DNA from: Amblyomma americanum
Lineage: Eukaryota > Arthropoda > Arachnida > Ixodida > Ixodidae
NCBI RefSeq assembly: GCF_052857255.1
Contig: NW_027526486.1
Span: forward strand, 558,001 to 622,000
DNA: 64,000 nucleotides
Direction of reading: 5' to 3'
Every line of letters begins with the position of its first letter. The first letter of the stretch is position 1. Positions 41,493 to 49,000 of the stretch are shown here, one piece after another. The position numbers were made by a program, and so were the translations under genes. Under the pieces are notes generated by a model. The model was not told the origin of the DNA, made no database searches, and saw only the letters and a program-made list of their open reading frames with translations.

Positions 41493-42995
41493 GGGCACGG
41501 TGGCATTTCAGGGATGCGGTCACGTAATCCGTTCCTCTTCATTCCGCAGTTGTGGATCGGTGTGCTGTTGGCCATCGCCAGCTGCTTCGCCGGGCCGCCT
41601 GTGCATGAAAAGGAGTTCGTCATCCAGAACATCACCGCCTTCCACGTGGGTCCGGTGCTTCATCCGACGCCCTGGAATTTCGTGATAAGACAGTCAGCGG
41701 CTACACGCACCGATGACAGCGTGCATGACCAAGGAACAGCGCCACCACATCACCAGCCTATAAATGACCCACTCGGGACCGGCGCGCCCACTGGGCACGG
41801 TGGCATTTCAGGGATGCGGTCACGTAATCCGTTCCTCTTCATTCCGCAGTTGTGGATCGGTGTGCTGTTGGCCATCGCCAGCTGCTTCGCCGGGCCGCCT
41901 GTGCATGAAAAGGAGTTCGTCATCCAGAACATCACCGCCTTCCACGTGGGTCCGGTGCTTCATCCGACGCCCTGGAATTTCGTGATAAGACAGTCAGCGG
42001 CTACACGCACCGATGACAGCGTGCATGACCAAGGAACAGCGCCACCACATCACCAGCCTATAAATGACCCACTCGGGACCGGCGCGCCCACTGGGCACGG
42101 TGGCATTTCAGGGATGCGGTCACGTAATCCGTTCCTCTTCATTCCGCAGGTGAGGAAACGCTACGCAAAATGTATTCGTTCTAGTGATCCCTTTCTATTT
42201 CTGCTGCCGTGCCCACGGATGTGTTGGTTCTTCTATCGAGTTGCTCTGTACTTGAAAGAATTGTTAGCGCTGGATGGTGATATTGAGACAAATCCGGGTC
42301 CCAATAATGCACAACTTTCAAAACAACTGGAAGATATAGCTGCAGACATCAAAGAGATAAAAGAAAAACGGTTGACTGACATAGAAACTAAACTAGACGC
42401 AGTATCGAGACTGGAAGCCAAAATCGTTCTCTGTCAAGACCAGCTCGAATCTATGAATCGTGTAATTCAAAACCTGGAAAACAGAATAGATGACTTGGAA
42501 AACCGCAGCCGTAGATCGAACTTAATTGTTTACGGCTTCAAAGAAGAAGATGACGAGACTTCTGAGTCCTTGGAGCGTGATGTTAACCAAAAGATCATTC
42601 AGGACAAACTTGATCTCGCACCAGTTACCATAGAGCGCATTCATCGTTTGGGAAAACCTGCAGAGAACAAAACTAGGCCAGTTATATTCAAGCTCCTGGA
42701 CTCCCGTCAAAAAACCGAAATTCTAAAGCAAGGACGTAAACTGAAAGACAGTGGTCTATCGATCGGTGAAGACTTTTCATATAAAACAAGAGACATAAGA
42801 AGAAATCTCTGGAACAGTACCAAGCCGAACCGCGATAAAGGCGACAAAGTTTCATTAGTTTTCGACAAAATTTTTATCAACAGTCAAGCCTACGTTTGGG
42901 ACTATGAAAAGAACGACAAGGTGCCTTTGCGAAAAAACTATCGTATGAAACAGACACGACCCTTAACGCCTTCAGTGGTGCAGTCAACTCCATAG
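41214..42995 (+). CDS. ORF1: ORF1 protein: repeated signal-like N terminus, 2A motif, coiled coil, RNA-binding domain
   Basis: This is the predicted RNA-binding chaperone of the retrotransposon RNP. The start is the first in-frame ATG inside the element, 21 nt from its 5' end, giving 593 codons; ATGs at 41,514, 41,814 and 42,114 give 493, 393 or 293. The frame is open further upstream only into satellite. Each 5' unit encodes about 100 residues beginning MRSRN and a hydrophobic stretch, LWIGVLLAIASCFAG, that resembles a signal peptide. A 2A motif follows at 42,279-42,302. Counting from ATG 42,114, the product after the 2A break starts at residue 63 and has 231 residues: a predicted coiled coil at about 68-130 (QLEDIAADIKEIKEK, NLENRIDDLENR), then an L1-ORF1p-like RRM from about 135 (SNLIVYGF, IERIHRLG, RPVIFKLL), then a basic C-terminal region (GLSIGEDFSYKTRDIRRNL). 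I see no CCHC zinc knuckle. The stop is TAG at 42,993. Confidence 0.85.
   Translation: MRSRNTFLFIPQLWIGVLLAIASCFAGPPVHEKEFVIQNITAFHVGPVLHPTPWNFVIRQSAATRTDDSVHDQGTAPPHHQPINDPLGTGAPTGHGGISGMRSRNPFLFIPQLWIGVLLAIASCFAGPPVHEKEFVIQNITAFHVGPVLHPTPWNFVIRQSAATRTDDSVHDQGTAPPHHQPINDPLGTGAPTGHGGISGMRSRNPFLFIPQLWIGVLLAIASCFAGPPVHEKEFVIQNITAFHVGPVLHPTPWNFVIRQSAATRTDDSVHDQGTAPPHHQPINDPLGTGAPTGHGGISGMRSRNPFLFIPQVRKRYAKCIRSSDPFLFLLPCPRMCWFFYRVALYLKELLALDGDIETNPGPNNAQLSKQLEDIAADIKEIKEKRLTDIETKLDAVSRLEAKIVLCQDQLESMNRVIQNLENRIDDLENRSRRSNLIVYGFKEEDDETSESLERDVNQKIIQDKLDLAPVTIERIHRLGKPAENKTRPVIFKLLDSRQKTEILKQGRKLKDSGLSIGEDFSYKTRDIRRNLWNSTKPNRDKGDKVSLVFDKIFINSQAYVWDYEKNDKVPLRKNYRMKQTRPLTPSVVQSTP
41459..41465 (+). 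promoter_or_regulatory. TATA-like box in 5' unit 1
   Basis: TATAAAT lies 34 bp before the next unit begins at 41,493. The inserted element itself begins at the equivalent position of unit 1, which is what is expected if transcription starts at the unit boundary. The same bases encode Pro-Ile-Asn in the ORF1 frame. Promoter activity is inferred. Confidence 0.55.
41493..41792 (+). repeat. Retrotransposon 5' unit 2 (300 bp)
   Basis: This is an exact-length tandem copy and appears identical to unit 3. It has ATG at 41,514 and a TATA-like box at 41,759. Being exactly 100 codons long, it keeps the frame of ORF1. Confidence 0.95.
41759..41765 (+). promoter_or_regulatory. TATA-like box in 5' unit 2
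   Basis: The same TATAAAT is in the same phase, 34 bp before unit 3. Transcription from here would give a copy one unit shorter, still starting 21 nt before an in-frame ATG. Confidence 0.55.
41793..42092 (+). repeat. Retrotransposon 5' unit 3 (300 bp)
   Basis: This third tandem copy has ATG at 41,814 and a TATA-like box at 42,059. That box lies upstream of the partial fourth unit and of the last ATG before the ORF1 core. Confidence 0.95.
42059..42065 (+). promoter_or_regulatory. TATA-like box in 5' unit 3
   Basis: The same TATAAAT lies 34 bp before the partial unit at 42,093. Transcription from here would start 21 nt before ATG 42,114 and give the shortest ORF1. Confidence 0.55.
42093..42149 (+). 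repeat. Partial fourth 5' unit (57 bp)
   Basis: It is identical to the start of units 2 and 3 up to CATTCCGCAG, then switches to unique sequence GTGAGGAAACG. ATG at 42,114 is the last in-frame start before the 2A motif. The breakpoint falls exactly after CAG, and the following GTGAGG would form a good splice donor. Whether this is meaningful is unknown. Confidence 0.9.
42279..42302 (+). other. 2A (StopGo) ribosome-skipping motif in ORF1
   Basis: The codons spell DIETNPGP, an exact match to the D-(V/I)-E-x-N-P-G-P consensus, preceded by LKELLALDG. In known 2A peptides the Gly-Pro bond is not formed and translation resumes at Pro; here that is between codons 42,297-42,299 and 42,300-42,302. 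Similar N-terminal 2A motifs are described in APE-type non-LTR retrotransposons, so the role is well founded by family, but activity of this copy is untested. Confidence 0.88.
42932..42938 (+). promoter_or_regulatory. Putative -1 ribosomal frameshift site between ORF1 and ORF2
   Basis: The heptamer A AAA AAC is a canonical slippery sequence. ORF1 codons here are CGA AAA AAC (42,930-42,938), so the phase is exactly X XXY YYZ in the ORF1 frame. A -1 slip enters the ORF2 frame, which is open from 42,908 to 45,796. The site is 57 nt upstream of the ORF1 stop. I see no strong stem-loop or pseudoknot by eye in the following 60 nt, which is the main weakness. Confidence 0.65.
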
Positions 42996-45799
42996 ATCAC
43001 GCAATTCTAAGCCATAAAAAGGTCTCTGCTTCTAAATACCGATTTCCCCAACATAAACGTAATAGAGGTGACAAAGGAATTGCGACAGTGACAGTGAATA
43101 AGCATCTCCGAATAATTAATGTTAACGCTCGAAGCGTCGCCAATAAAACCGAGCAGCTTGAAATCCTTCTCCTACAACATGACCCTCACGTGGCGGTTAT
43201 AACAGAAACTTGGCTGCACAGCGAGATTACCGACGACCTCATCTTTCCACCCTCGTACAAGGTATTTCGTAAGGATAGGCCCTCGAGAGGTGGAGGAGTT
43301 GCAGTACTCATTAAAAATAATATACAGGCTATTTCGCTAGAAGATGTACCTGATCTTGAGTGCCTTTGCATGAAACTGTTTTGCTGGGGACATTGCTTTA
43401 TTTTGTATGCGGTTTACAGGCCTCCTAACGTAACGCAAGATTATCTAACTAATTTACAAGTTCACATGTCAAATTACAAAAAGAGTAAAATATTGCTATT
43501 CGGTGATTTCAACTTACCTGGCGTTGACTGGGAACGTCTGCAGCCATGTTCCGGGTACAAAAAAAACGTGGATATTGTATTCGACATTATGTTCACGCAC
43601 AACTTGTGTCAAGTGGTTCGCGAGCCAACCCGCGAATTTCGCATGAGTAATTCAGTGTTGGATCTTGCATTTGTTCCCCATGTTTTCCATGATTGCAATG
43701 TGTCTGTCGCACCAGGACTTTCAGATCATCATCTTGTTAGTGTTTTCATTCCCATAAAACCGCTTGCCAAGACAAAAACATGTAAAGCACATCGTATCAT
43801 GGACTTCACACGTGCCGATGACGCCTCAGTTATTGAGCATCTTGAAACATGCATTGTCGAATTTGATGGAACCGACGCCTGCGCACTCTGGAATCAGTTT
43901 AAGAAAATGTGTCACTATTGCCTTATAAATTTCATACCTGTAAAATACAAAAACATTCGCAAGCAGACGCCTTGGATGACACGCAGTATCATTCATCTCA
44001 GACGCCGAATCAAAAGGCTAAAAAAGCATCGTGCACAGCAGAGCACAATCAACCATTTAAGAGAAAACCTCGCCCTTGCTGTACGCCGTTCAAAAGATTA
44101 TTATTTCAAAACAACTCTGCCAAACTTCATAAAAAACGACCCGGGTAAATTCTGGCGCCACATTAGCGATAAAAAAGCCCCTATATCAGAAATGACTATC
44201 AACGGTACAACGGTTACCAATCAGCCTGCCATTGCTCACCATTTTAACAATTACTTTCACAGTGTTTTTTCTACACCAAAATTGTACGATGCACCAAGCA
44301 CAACTTCAGCACATCCATCTGAAGTTAACTTCATCTCGTATGATGGTGTCGTTTCAATGTTACTAAACCTGAAAACTAAATCATCCCCAGGGCCCGACGA
44401 TATTCCTAACGGTTTTCTTCGGAGGTATGCTGAATCTCTGGCCAGGTTTTTGGTTATTATATTTCGCGCGTCATTGTTAACCGGGTGTGTACCTGAGGAC
44501 TGGAAGATAGCCCGAGTCGTACCTGTATTTAAAAAAGGCGACCGCCTTCAGGTGACCAATTATCGACCTATATCCTTAACGTCATCTTGCTGCAAATTAA
44601 TGGAACATATTGTCGCAACTAGCATTAATGAATTCTTAGATCGCAACAACATTCTGACAGATTACCAGCATGGTTTCCGCAAAGGGTTTTCCACAGTAAC
44701 TCAACTACTTTCAGTTATCCATTCATTTGCGGCATCACTTGACAATAACAGCCAGATTGACGCGATCTTTCTAGATTTCAGTAAAGCGTTTGACAAAGTT
44801 CCACACCACAGCCTTATTCTAAAACTAAAAACTATTGGACTTCCGCCTATATTTATTTCCTGGATAAATGATTATCTAACTAACCGGAGTCAACATGTTT
44901 CAATCGGTCGTCACCAGTCTGGCTGTCTCCCAGTCCCATCAGGTGTGCCACAGGGAAGCGTACTGGGGCCACTACTCTTTCTAATATACATTAACGACAT
45001 CATCGGTGAAGTTTGTACTGGAGTACATATTCGATTATATGCTGATGACTGTGTTTTATTTCGCGATGTTAGCAATGAAAACGATCAGAATGACCTACAA
45101 AATACGACTACTAATATTGTACAGTGGTGCAAGCGCTGGGACATGACACTGAACGCAGATAAAAGTGTTTCTCTTCGCATAACTAACAAGATAAACGCTC
45201 TACAATATGCATATAAATTAGAATCATCACCATTGCAACAAGTAGCGTCCGTAAAGTACTTGGGTGTAACACTTACTAATAACCTTTCCTGGAACTCTCA
45301 CATAGATAACATCTGTTCACTCGCATTCCGTAAGCTTTGTTATATAAGGCATAAACTTCGAAACGCCCCCGCTAACGTTAAGCTCTTAGGTTACAATACT
45401 CTAATTAGACCCAAGCTTGAATATGCTTGCATAATTTGGGACCCGTATACTAAGTCTAACATAAGAAAGCTCGAGAACGTTCAAAGGAAAGCAATTAGAT
45501 TCATATATTCAAAATATCTACCCACTGACTCCCCCTCAGACTTGATGCGTGCTAACGGTATTGAAGAACTACAGGTAAGAAGACGAAATTTTCGTTTAGA
45601 TTTTCTTTCATTACTTCTTAATAATAAACTCAGACTTGACCCTTCTGCTTATCTTTCCCCAATGCCAACACGGAATACACGACACTATCACAAAGCTCTT
45701 TTAAAACCATATTTTGCCCGGACTAACTCATTCAAGTTTTCCTTTTTCCCACGCACCATATCTGACTGGAACTCATTAACCGAACCAAATCAACCCTGA
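42938..45799 (+). CDS. ORF2: ORF2 polyprotein: APE endonuclease and reverse transcriptase
   Basis: This is the catalytic protein of the retrotransposon, which nicks target DNA and copies the RNA at the nick. The frame is open from 42,908 (after TGA 42,905-42,907) and overlaps ORF1 by 88 nt in the -1 frame. It has no ATG before about 43,360, inside the endonuclease domain, so entry by -1 frameshift at 42,932-42,938 is favoured; that gives about 953 codons from ORF2. A non-AUG start such as GTG 43,088, or reinitiation, is the alternative. Endonuclease motifs: INVNAR, ITETWL (Glu at 43,205), RGGGVAVLI, YRPP, GDFNLPGVDW (43,502), SVLDLAF and SDHH (43,721). RT motifs: PVFKKGD, YRPISLT, QHGFRKGFS, FLDFSKAFD (44,768), GVPQGSVLGPLLFLIYINDI (44,942), YADD (45,038) and VKYLGV. 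The C-terminal region has RPKLEYACIIWDP and ends near FFPRTISDWNSL, typical of L2/CR1 elements. There is no stop, frameshift or missing catalytic residue in the domains I could check, and no RNase H domain. Confidence 0.93.
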   Translation, partial: LSYETDTTLNAFSGAVNSIDHAILSHKKVSASKYRFPQHKRNRGDKGIATVTVNKHLRIINVNARSVANKTEQLEILLLQHDPHVAVITETWLHSEITDDLIFPPSYKVFRKDRPSRGGGVAVLIKNNIQAISLEDVPDLECLCMKLFCWGHCFILYAVYRPPNVTQDYLTNLQVHMSNYKKSKILLFGDFNLPGVDWERLQPCSGYKKNVDIVFDIMFTHNLCQVVREPTREFRMSNSVLDLAFVPHVFHDCNVSVAPGLSDHHLVSVFIPIKPLAKTKTCKAHRIMDFTRADDASVIEHLETCIVEFDGTDACALWNQFKKMCHYCLINFIPVKYKNIRKQTPWMTRSIIHLRRRIKRLKKHRAQQSTINHLRENLALAVRRSKDYYFKTTLPNFIKNDPGKFWRHISDKKAPISEMTINGTTVTNQPAIAHHFNNYFHSVFSTPKLYDAPSTTSAHPSEVNFISYDGVVSMLLNLKTKSSPGPDDIPNGFLRRYAESLARFLVIIFRASLLTGCVPEDWKIARVVPVFKKGDRLQVTNYRPISLTSSCCKLMEHIVATSINEFLDRNNILTDYQHGFRKGFSTVTQLLSVIHSFAASLDNNSQIDAIFLDFSKAFDKVPHHSLILKLKTIGLPPIFISWINDYLTNRSQHVSIGRHQSGCLPVPSGVPQGSVLGPLLFLIYINDIIGEVCTGVHIRLYADDCVLFRDVSNENDQNDLQNTTTNIVQWCKRWDMTLNADKSVSLRITNKINALQYAYKLESSPLQQVASVKYLGVTLTNNLSWNSHIDNICSLAFRKLCYIRHKLRNAPANVKLLGYNTLIRPKLEYACIIWDPYTKSNIRKLENVQRKAIRFIYSKYLPTDSPSDLMRANGIEELQVRRRNFRLDFLSLLLNNKLRLDPSAYLSPMPTRNTRHYHKALLKPYFARTNSFKFSFFPRTISDWNSLTEPNQP

Positions 45800-45984
45800 A
45801 AAACAGACGCGTTCCTCAGCCATCTTTGATATTGCGTATTATGTATTTTTTCTGCTTTGTCTTGCATTGCTGTATTGTTGTTTTACTACATTATCTTTGC
45901 TGTATTGTATTTTTGTTGCTTTACTTTTGCTTTTTGTGCACCTGCCCTTCCTGCTTGGACCTAACCATGGTCTGCAGTATGCAC
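45800..45984 (+). other. Retrotransposon 3' UTR
   Basis: This short, T-rich untranslated region lies between the ORF2 stop (TGA 45,797-45,799) and the tail. TTGCTGTATTG occurs twice, 30 bp apart (45,867 and 45,897). Near the end, GACC (45,958-45,961) and GGTC (45,969-45,972) can pair around a 7-nt loop, extended by two wobble pairs. In this group the RT recognises a 3' RNA hairpin, so this is a candidate recognition element, though a weak one. Confidence 0.6.
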
Positions 45985-46011
45985 ATAAATAAATAAATAA
46001 AAAATAAAAAA
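45985..46011 (+). other. AAAT-repeat / poly(A) tail with poly(A) signal
   Basis: The tail is ATAAATAAATAAATAA followed by A-rich sequence, merging with the AAAATCGATG of the satellite. AATAAA motifs begin at 45,988. A short tandem-repeat tail rather than a long pure poly(A) is common in L2/CR1 elements. The exact junction cannot be fixed because the satellite begins with A residues. Confidence 0.8.
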
Positions 46012-49000
46012 AAAATCGATGCTCGTGAATCATGCTAGTTTCGATCTAAAACGATGTATCCCGTTGTTTTGAGTCGGAATACAAGTTTTCGCGCAGTTCT
46101 GAGAGTTAAAGTTTACACCTTTCTGTCGTCTACTCTTCGAAGACTTGTGAAATCGATTCTCGTGAATCTTGCTAGATTCGATCTAAAGCAATCTATCCCG
46201 TTGTTTTGAGCCGGAATACAAGTTTTCGCGCAGTTCTGAGAGAAAAAGTTTACACCTTTCTCTCGTCTACTATTCGAAGACTTGTAAAATCGATGCTCGT
46301 GAATCTTGCTAGTTTCGACTTAAAACGGTGTATCCCGTTGTTTTGAGCCGGAATACAAGTTTTCGCGCAGTTCTGAGAGAAAAAGTTTACACCTTTCTCT
46401 CATCTACTCTTCGAAGACTTGTAAAATCGATGCTCGTGAATCTCGCTAGTTTCGAACTAAAACGATGTATCCCGTTGTTTTGAGCCGGAATACAAGTTTT
46501 CGCGCAGTTCTGAGAGAAAAAGTTTACACCTTTCTCTCGTGTACTCTTCGACGACATGTAAAATCGATGCTCGTGAATTTTGCTAGTTTCGATCTAAAGC
46601 AATGTAACCCGTTGTTTTGAGCCGGAATACAAGTTTTCGCGCAGTTCGGAGAGAAAAAGTTTACACCTTTCTCTCGTCTACTATTCGACGACTTGTAAAA
46701 TCGATGCTCGTGAATCTTGCTAGTTTCGACCTAAAACGATGTATCCCGTTGTTTTGAGCCGGAATACACGTTTTCGCGCAGTTCTGAGAGAAAAAGTTTA
46801 CACCTTTCTCTCGTGTACTCTTCGACGACTTGACAAATCGATGCTCGTGAATCTTCCTAGTTTCGACCTAAAACGATGTATCCTTTTGTTTTGAGCCGGA
46901 ATTCAAGTTTTCGCGCAGTTCTGAGAGAAAATGTTTACACCTTTCTCTCGTCTACTCTTCGACGACTCGTAAAATCGATGCTCATGAATTTTGCTAGTTT
47001 CGATCTTCTCTCGTCTATTCTTCGATGACTCGTAAAATCGATGCTCTTGAATCATGCTAGTTTCGATCTAAAACGTTGTATCCCGTTGTTTTGAGCCGGA
47101 ATACAAGTTTTCGCGCAGTTCTGAGAGAAAAAGTTTACACCTTTCTCTCGTGTACTCTTCGACGACTTGTAAAATCGATGCTCGTGAATCTTGCTAGTTT
47201 CGATCTAAAACGATGTATCCCGTTGTTTTGAGCCGCAATACAAGTTTTCGCGCCGTTCTGAGAGAAAACGTTTACACCTTTCTCTCGTCTACTATTCGAA
47301 GACTTGTAAAATCGATGCTCGTGAATCTTGCTAGTTTCGACCTAAAACGATGTATCCCTTTGTTTTGAGCCGGAATACAAGTTTTCGCGCAGTTCTGAGA
47401 GAAAAAGTTTACACCTTTCTCTCGTGTACTCTTCGACGACTTGTAAAATCGATGCTCGTGAATCATGCTAGTTTCGACCTAAAACGGTGTATCCCGTTGT
47501 TTTGAGCCGGAATACAAGTTTTCGCGCAGTTCTGAGAGAAAAAGTTTACACCTTTCTCTCGTGTACTCTTCGACGACATGTAAAATCGATACTCGTTATT
47601 CTTGCTAGTTTCGATCTAAAACGATGTATCCCGTTGTTTTGAGCCGGAATACAAGTTTTCGCGCAGTTCTGAGAGAAAACGTTTACACCTTTCTCTCGTC
47701 TACTATTCGAAGACTTGTAAAATCGATGCTCGTGAATCTTGCTAGTTTCGATCTAAAACGGTGTATCCCGTTGTTTTGAGCCGGAATACAAGTTTTCGCG
47801 CAGTTCTGAGAGAAAAAGTTTACACCTTTCTCTCATCTACTCTTCGAAGACTTGTAAAATCGATGCTCGTGAGTCTTGCTAGTTTCGAACTAAAACGATG
47901 TATCCCGTTGTTTTGAGCCGGAATACAAGTTTTCGCGCAGTTCTGAGAGAAAAAGTTTACACCTTTCTCTCGTGTACTCTTCGACGACATGTAAAATCGA
48001 TGCTCGTGAATTTTGCTAGTTTCGATCTAAAGCAATGTAACCCGTTGTTTTGAGCCGGAATACAAGTTTTCGCGCAGTTCGGAGAGAAAAAGTTTACACC
48101 TTTCTCTCGTCTACTATTCGACGACTTGTAAAATCGATGCTCGTGAATCTTGCTAGTTTTGACCTAAAACTATGTATCCCTTTGTTTTGAGCCGGAATAC
48201 AAGTTTTCGCGCAGTTCTGACAGAAAAAGTTTACACCTTTCTCTCGTCTACTATTCGACGACTGGTAAAATCGATGCTCGTGAATCATGCTAGTTTCGAT
48301 CTAAAACGGTGTATCCCGTTGTTTTGAGCCGGAATACAAGTTTTCGCGCAGTTCTGAGAGAAAAAGTTTACACCTTTCTCTCATCTACTCTTCGAAGACT
48401 TGTAAAATCGATGCTCGTGAATCTTGCTAGTTTTGATCTAAAACGATGTATCCCGTTGTTTTGAGCCGGAATACAAGTTTTCGCGCAGTTCTGAGAGAAA
48501 ACGTTTACACCTTTCTCTCGTGTACTCTTCGACGACATGTAAAATCGATGCTCGTGAATTTTGCTAGTTTCGATCTAAAACGATATATCCTGTTGTTTTG
48601 AGCCGGAATACAAGTTTTCGCGCAGTTCGGAGAGAAAAAGTTTACACCTTTCTCTCGTCTACTCCTCGACGACTCGTAAAATCGATGCTCGTGAATCTTG
48701 CTAGTTTCGATGTAAAACGATGTATCCCGTTGTTTTGAGCCGGAATACAAGTTTTCGCGCAGTTCTGAGAGTTAATGTTTACACCTTTCTTTCATGTACT
48801 CTTCGAGGACATGTAAAATCGATGCTCGTGAATCTTGCTAGTTTCGACCTAAAACGATGTATCCTTTTGTTTTGAGCCGGAATACAAGTTTTCGCGCAGT
48901 TCTGAGAGAAAAAGTTTACACCTTTCTCTCGTGTACTCTTCGACGACATGTAAAATCGATGCTCGTGAATCTTGCTAGTTTCGATCTAAAACGATGAATC

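Larger units (their letters stand above)
41193..46011 (+). mobile_element. Full-length non-LTR retrotransposon, L2/CR1-like, with tandem promoter units
   Basis: This 4.8-kb element is inserted in the satellite. Its order is three and a fraction 300-bp 5' units, ORF1 with a 2A motif, ORF2 with APE endonuclease and reverse transcriptase, a T-rich 3' UTR, and an AAAT/A tail. There are no long terminal repeats, no integrase and no visible RNase H. The RT and C-terminal motifs (FLDFSKAFD, GVPQGSVLGPLLF, YADD, VKYLGV) fit the L2/CR1 group; I cannot fix the family without a search. The satellite resumes directly at both ends. It looks complete and recent, since the 5' units are nearly identical and both ORFs are undisrupted. 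No target-site duplication is seen. Confidence 0.95.

Noticed and set aside
41450..41935. Antisense and +1-frame open frames in the 300-bp units
   Set aside because: They shadow the ORF1 frame in a GC-rich repeat and do not connect to any domain.
43088..43090. GTG at 43,088 as the ORF2 start
   Set aside because: GTG initiation is not usual in eukaryotes and the frame is open for a further 180 bp upstream into ORF1. Frameshift entry is better supported, though not proved.
43909..44148. 79-codon plus-strand frame inside ORF2
   Set aside because: It overlaps the ORF2 linker in another frame and has no recognisable features.
45839..46033. Minus-strand 64-codon frame over the 3' UTR and satellite junction
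   Set aside because: It spans the insertion boundary, so it exists only by accident of this insertion.
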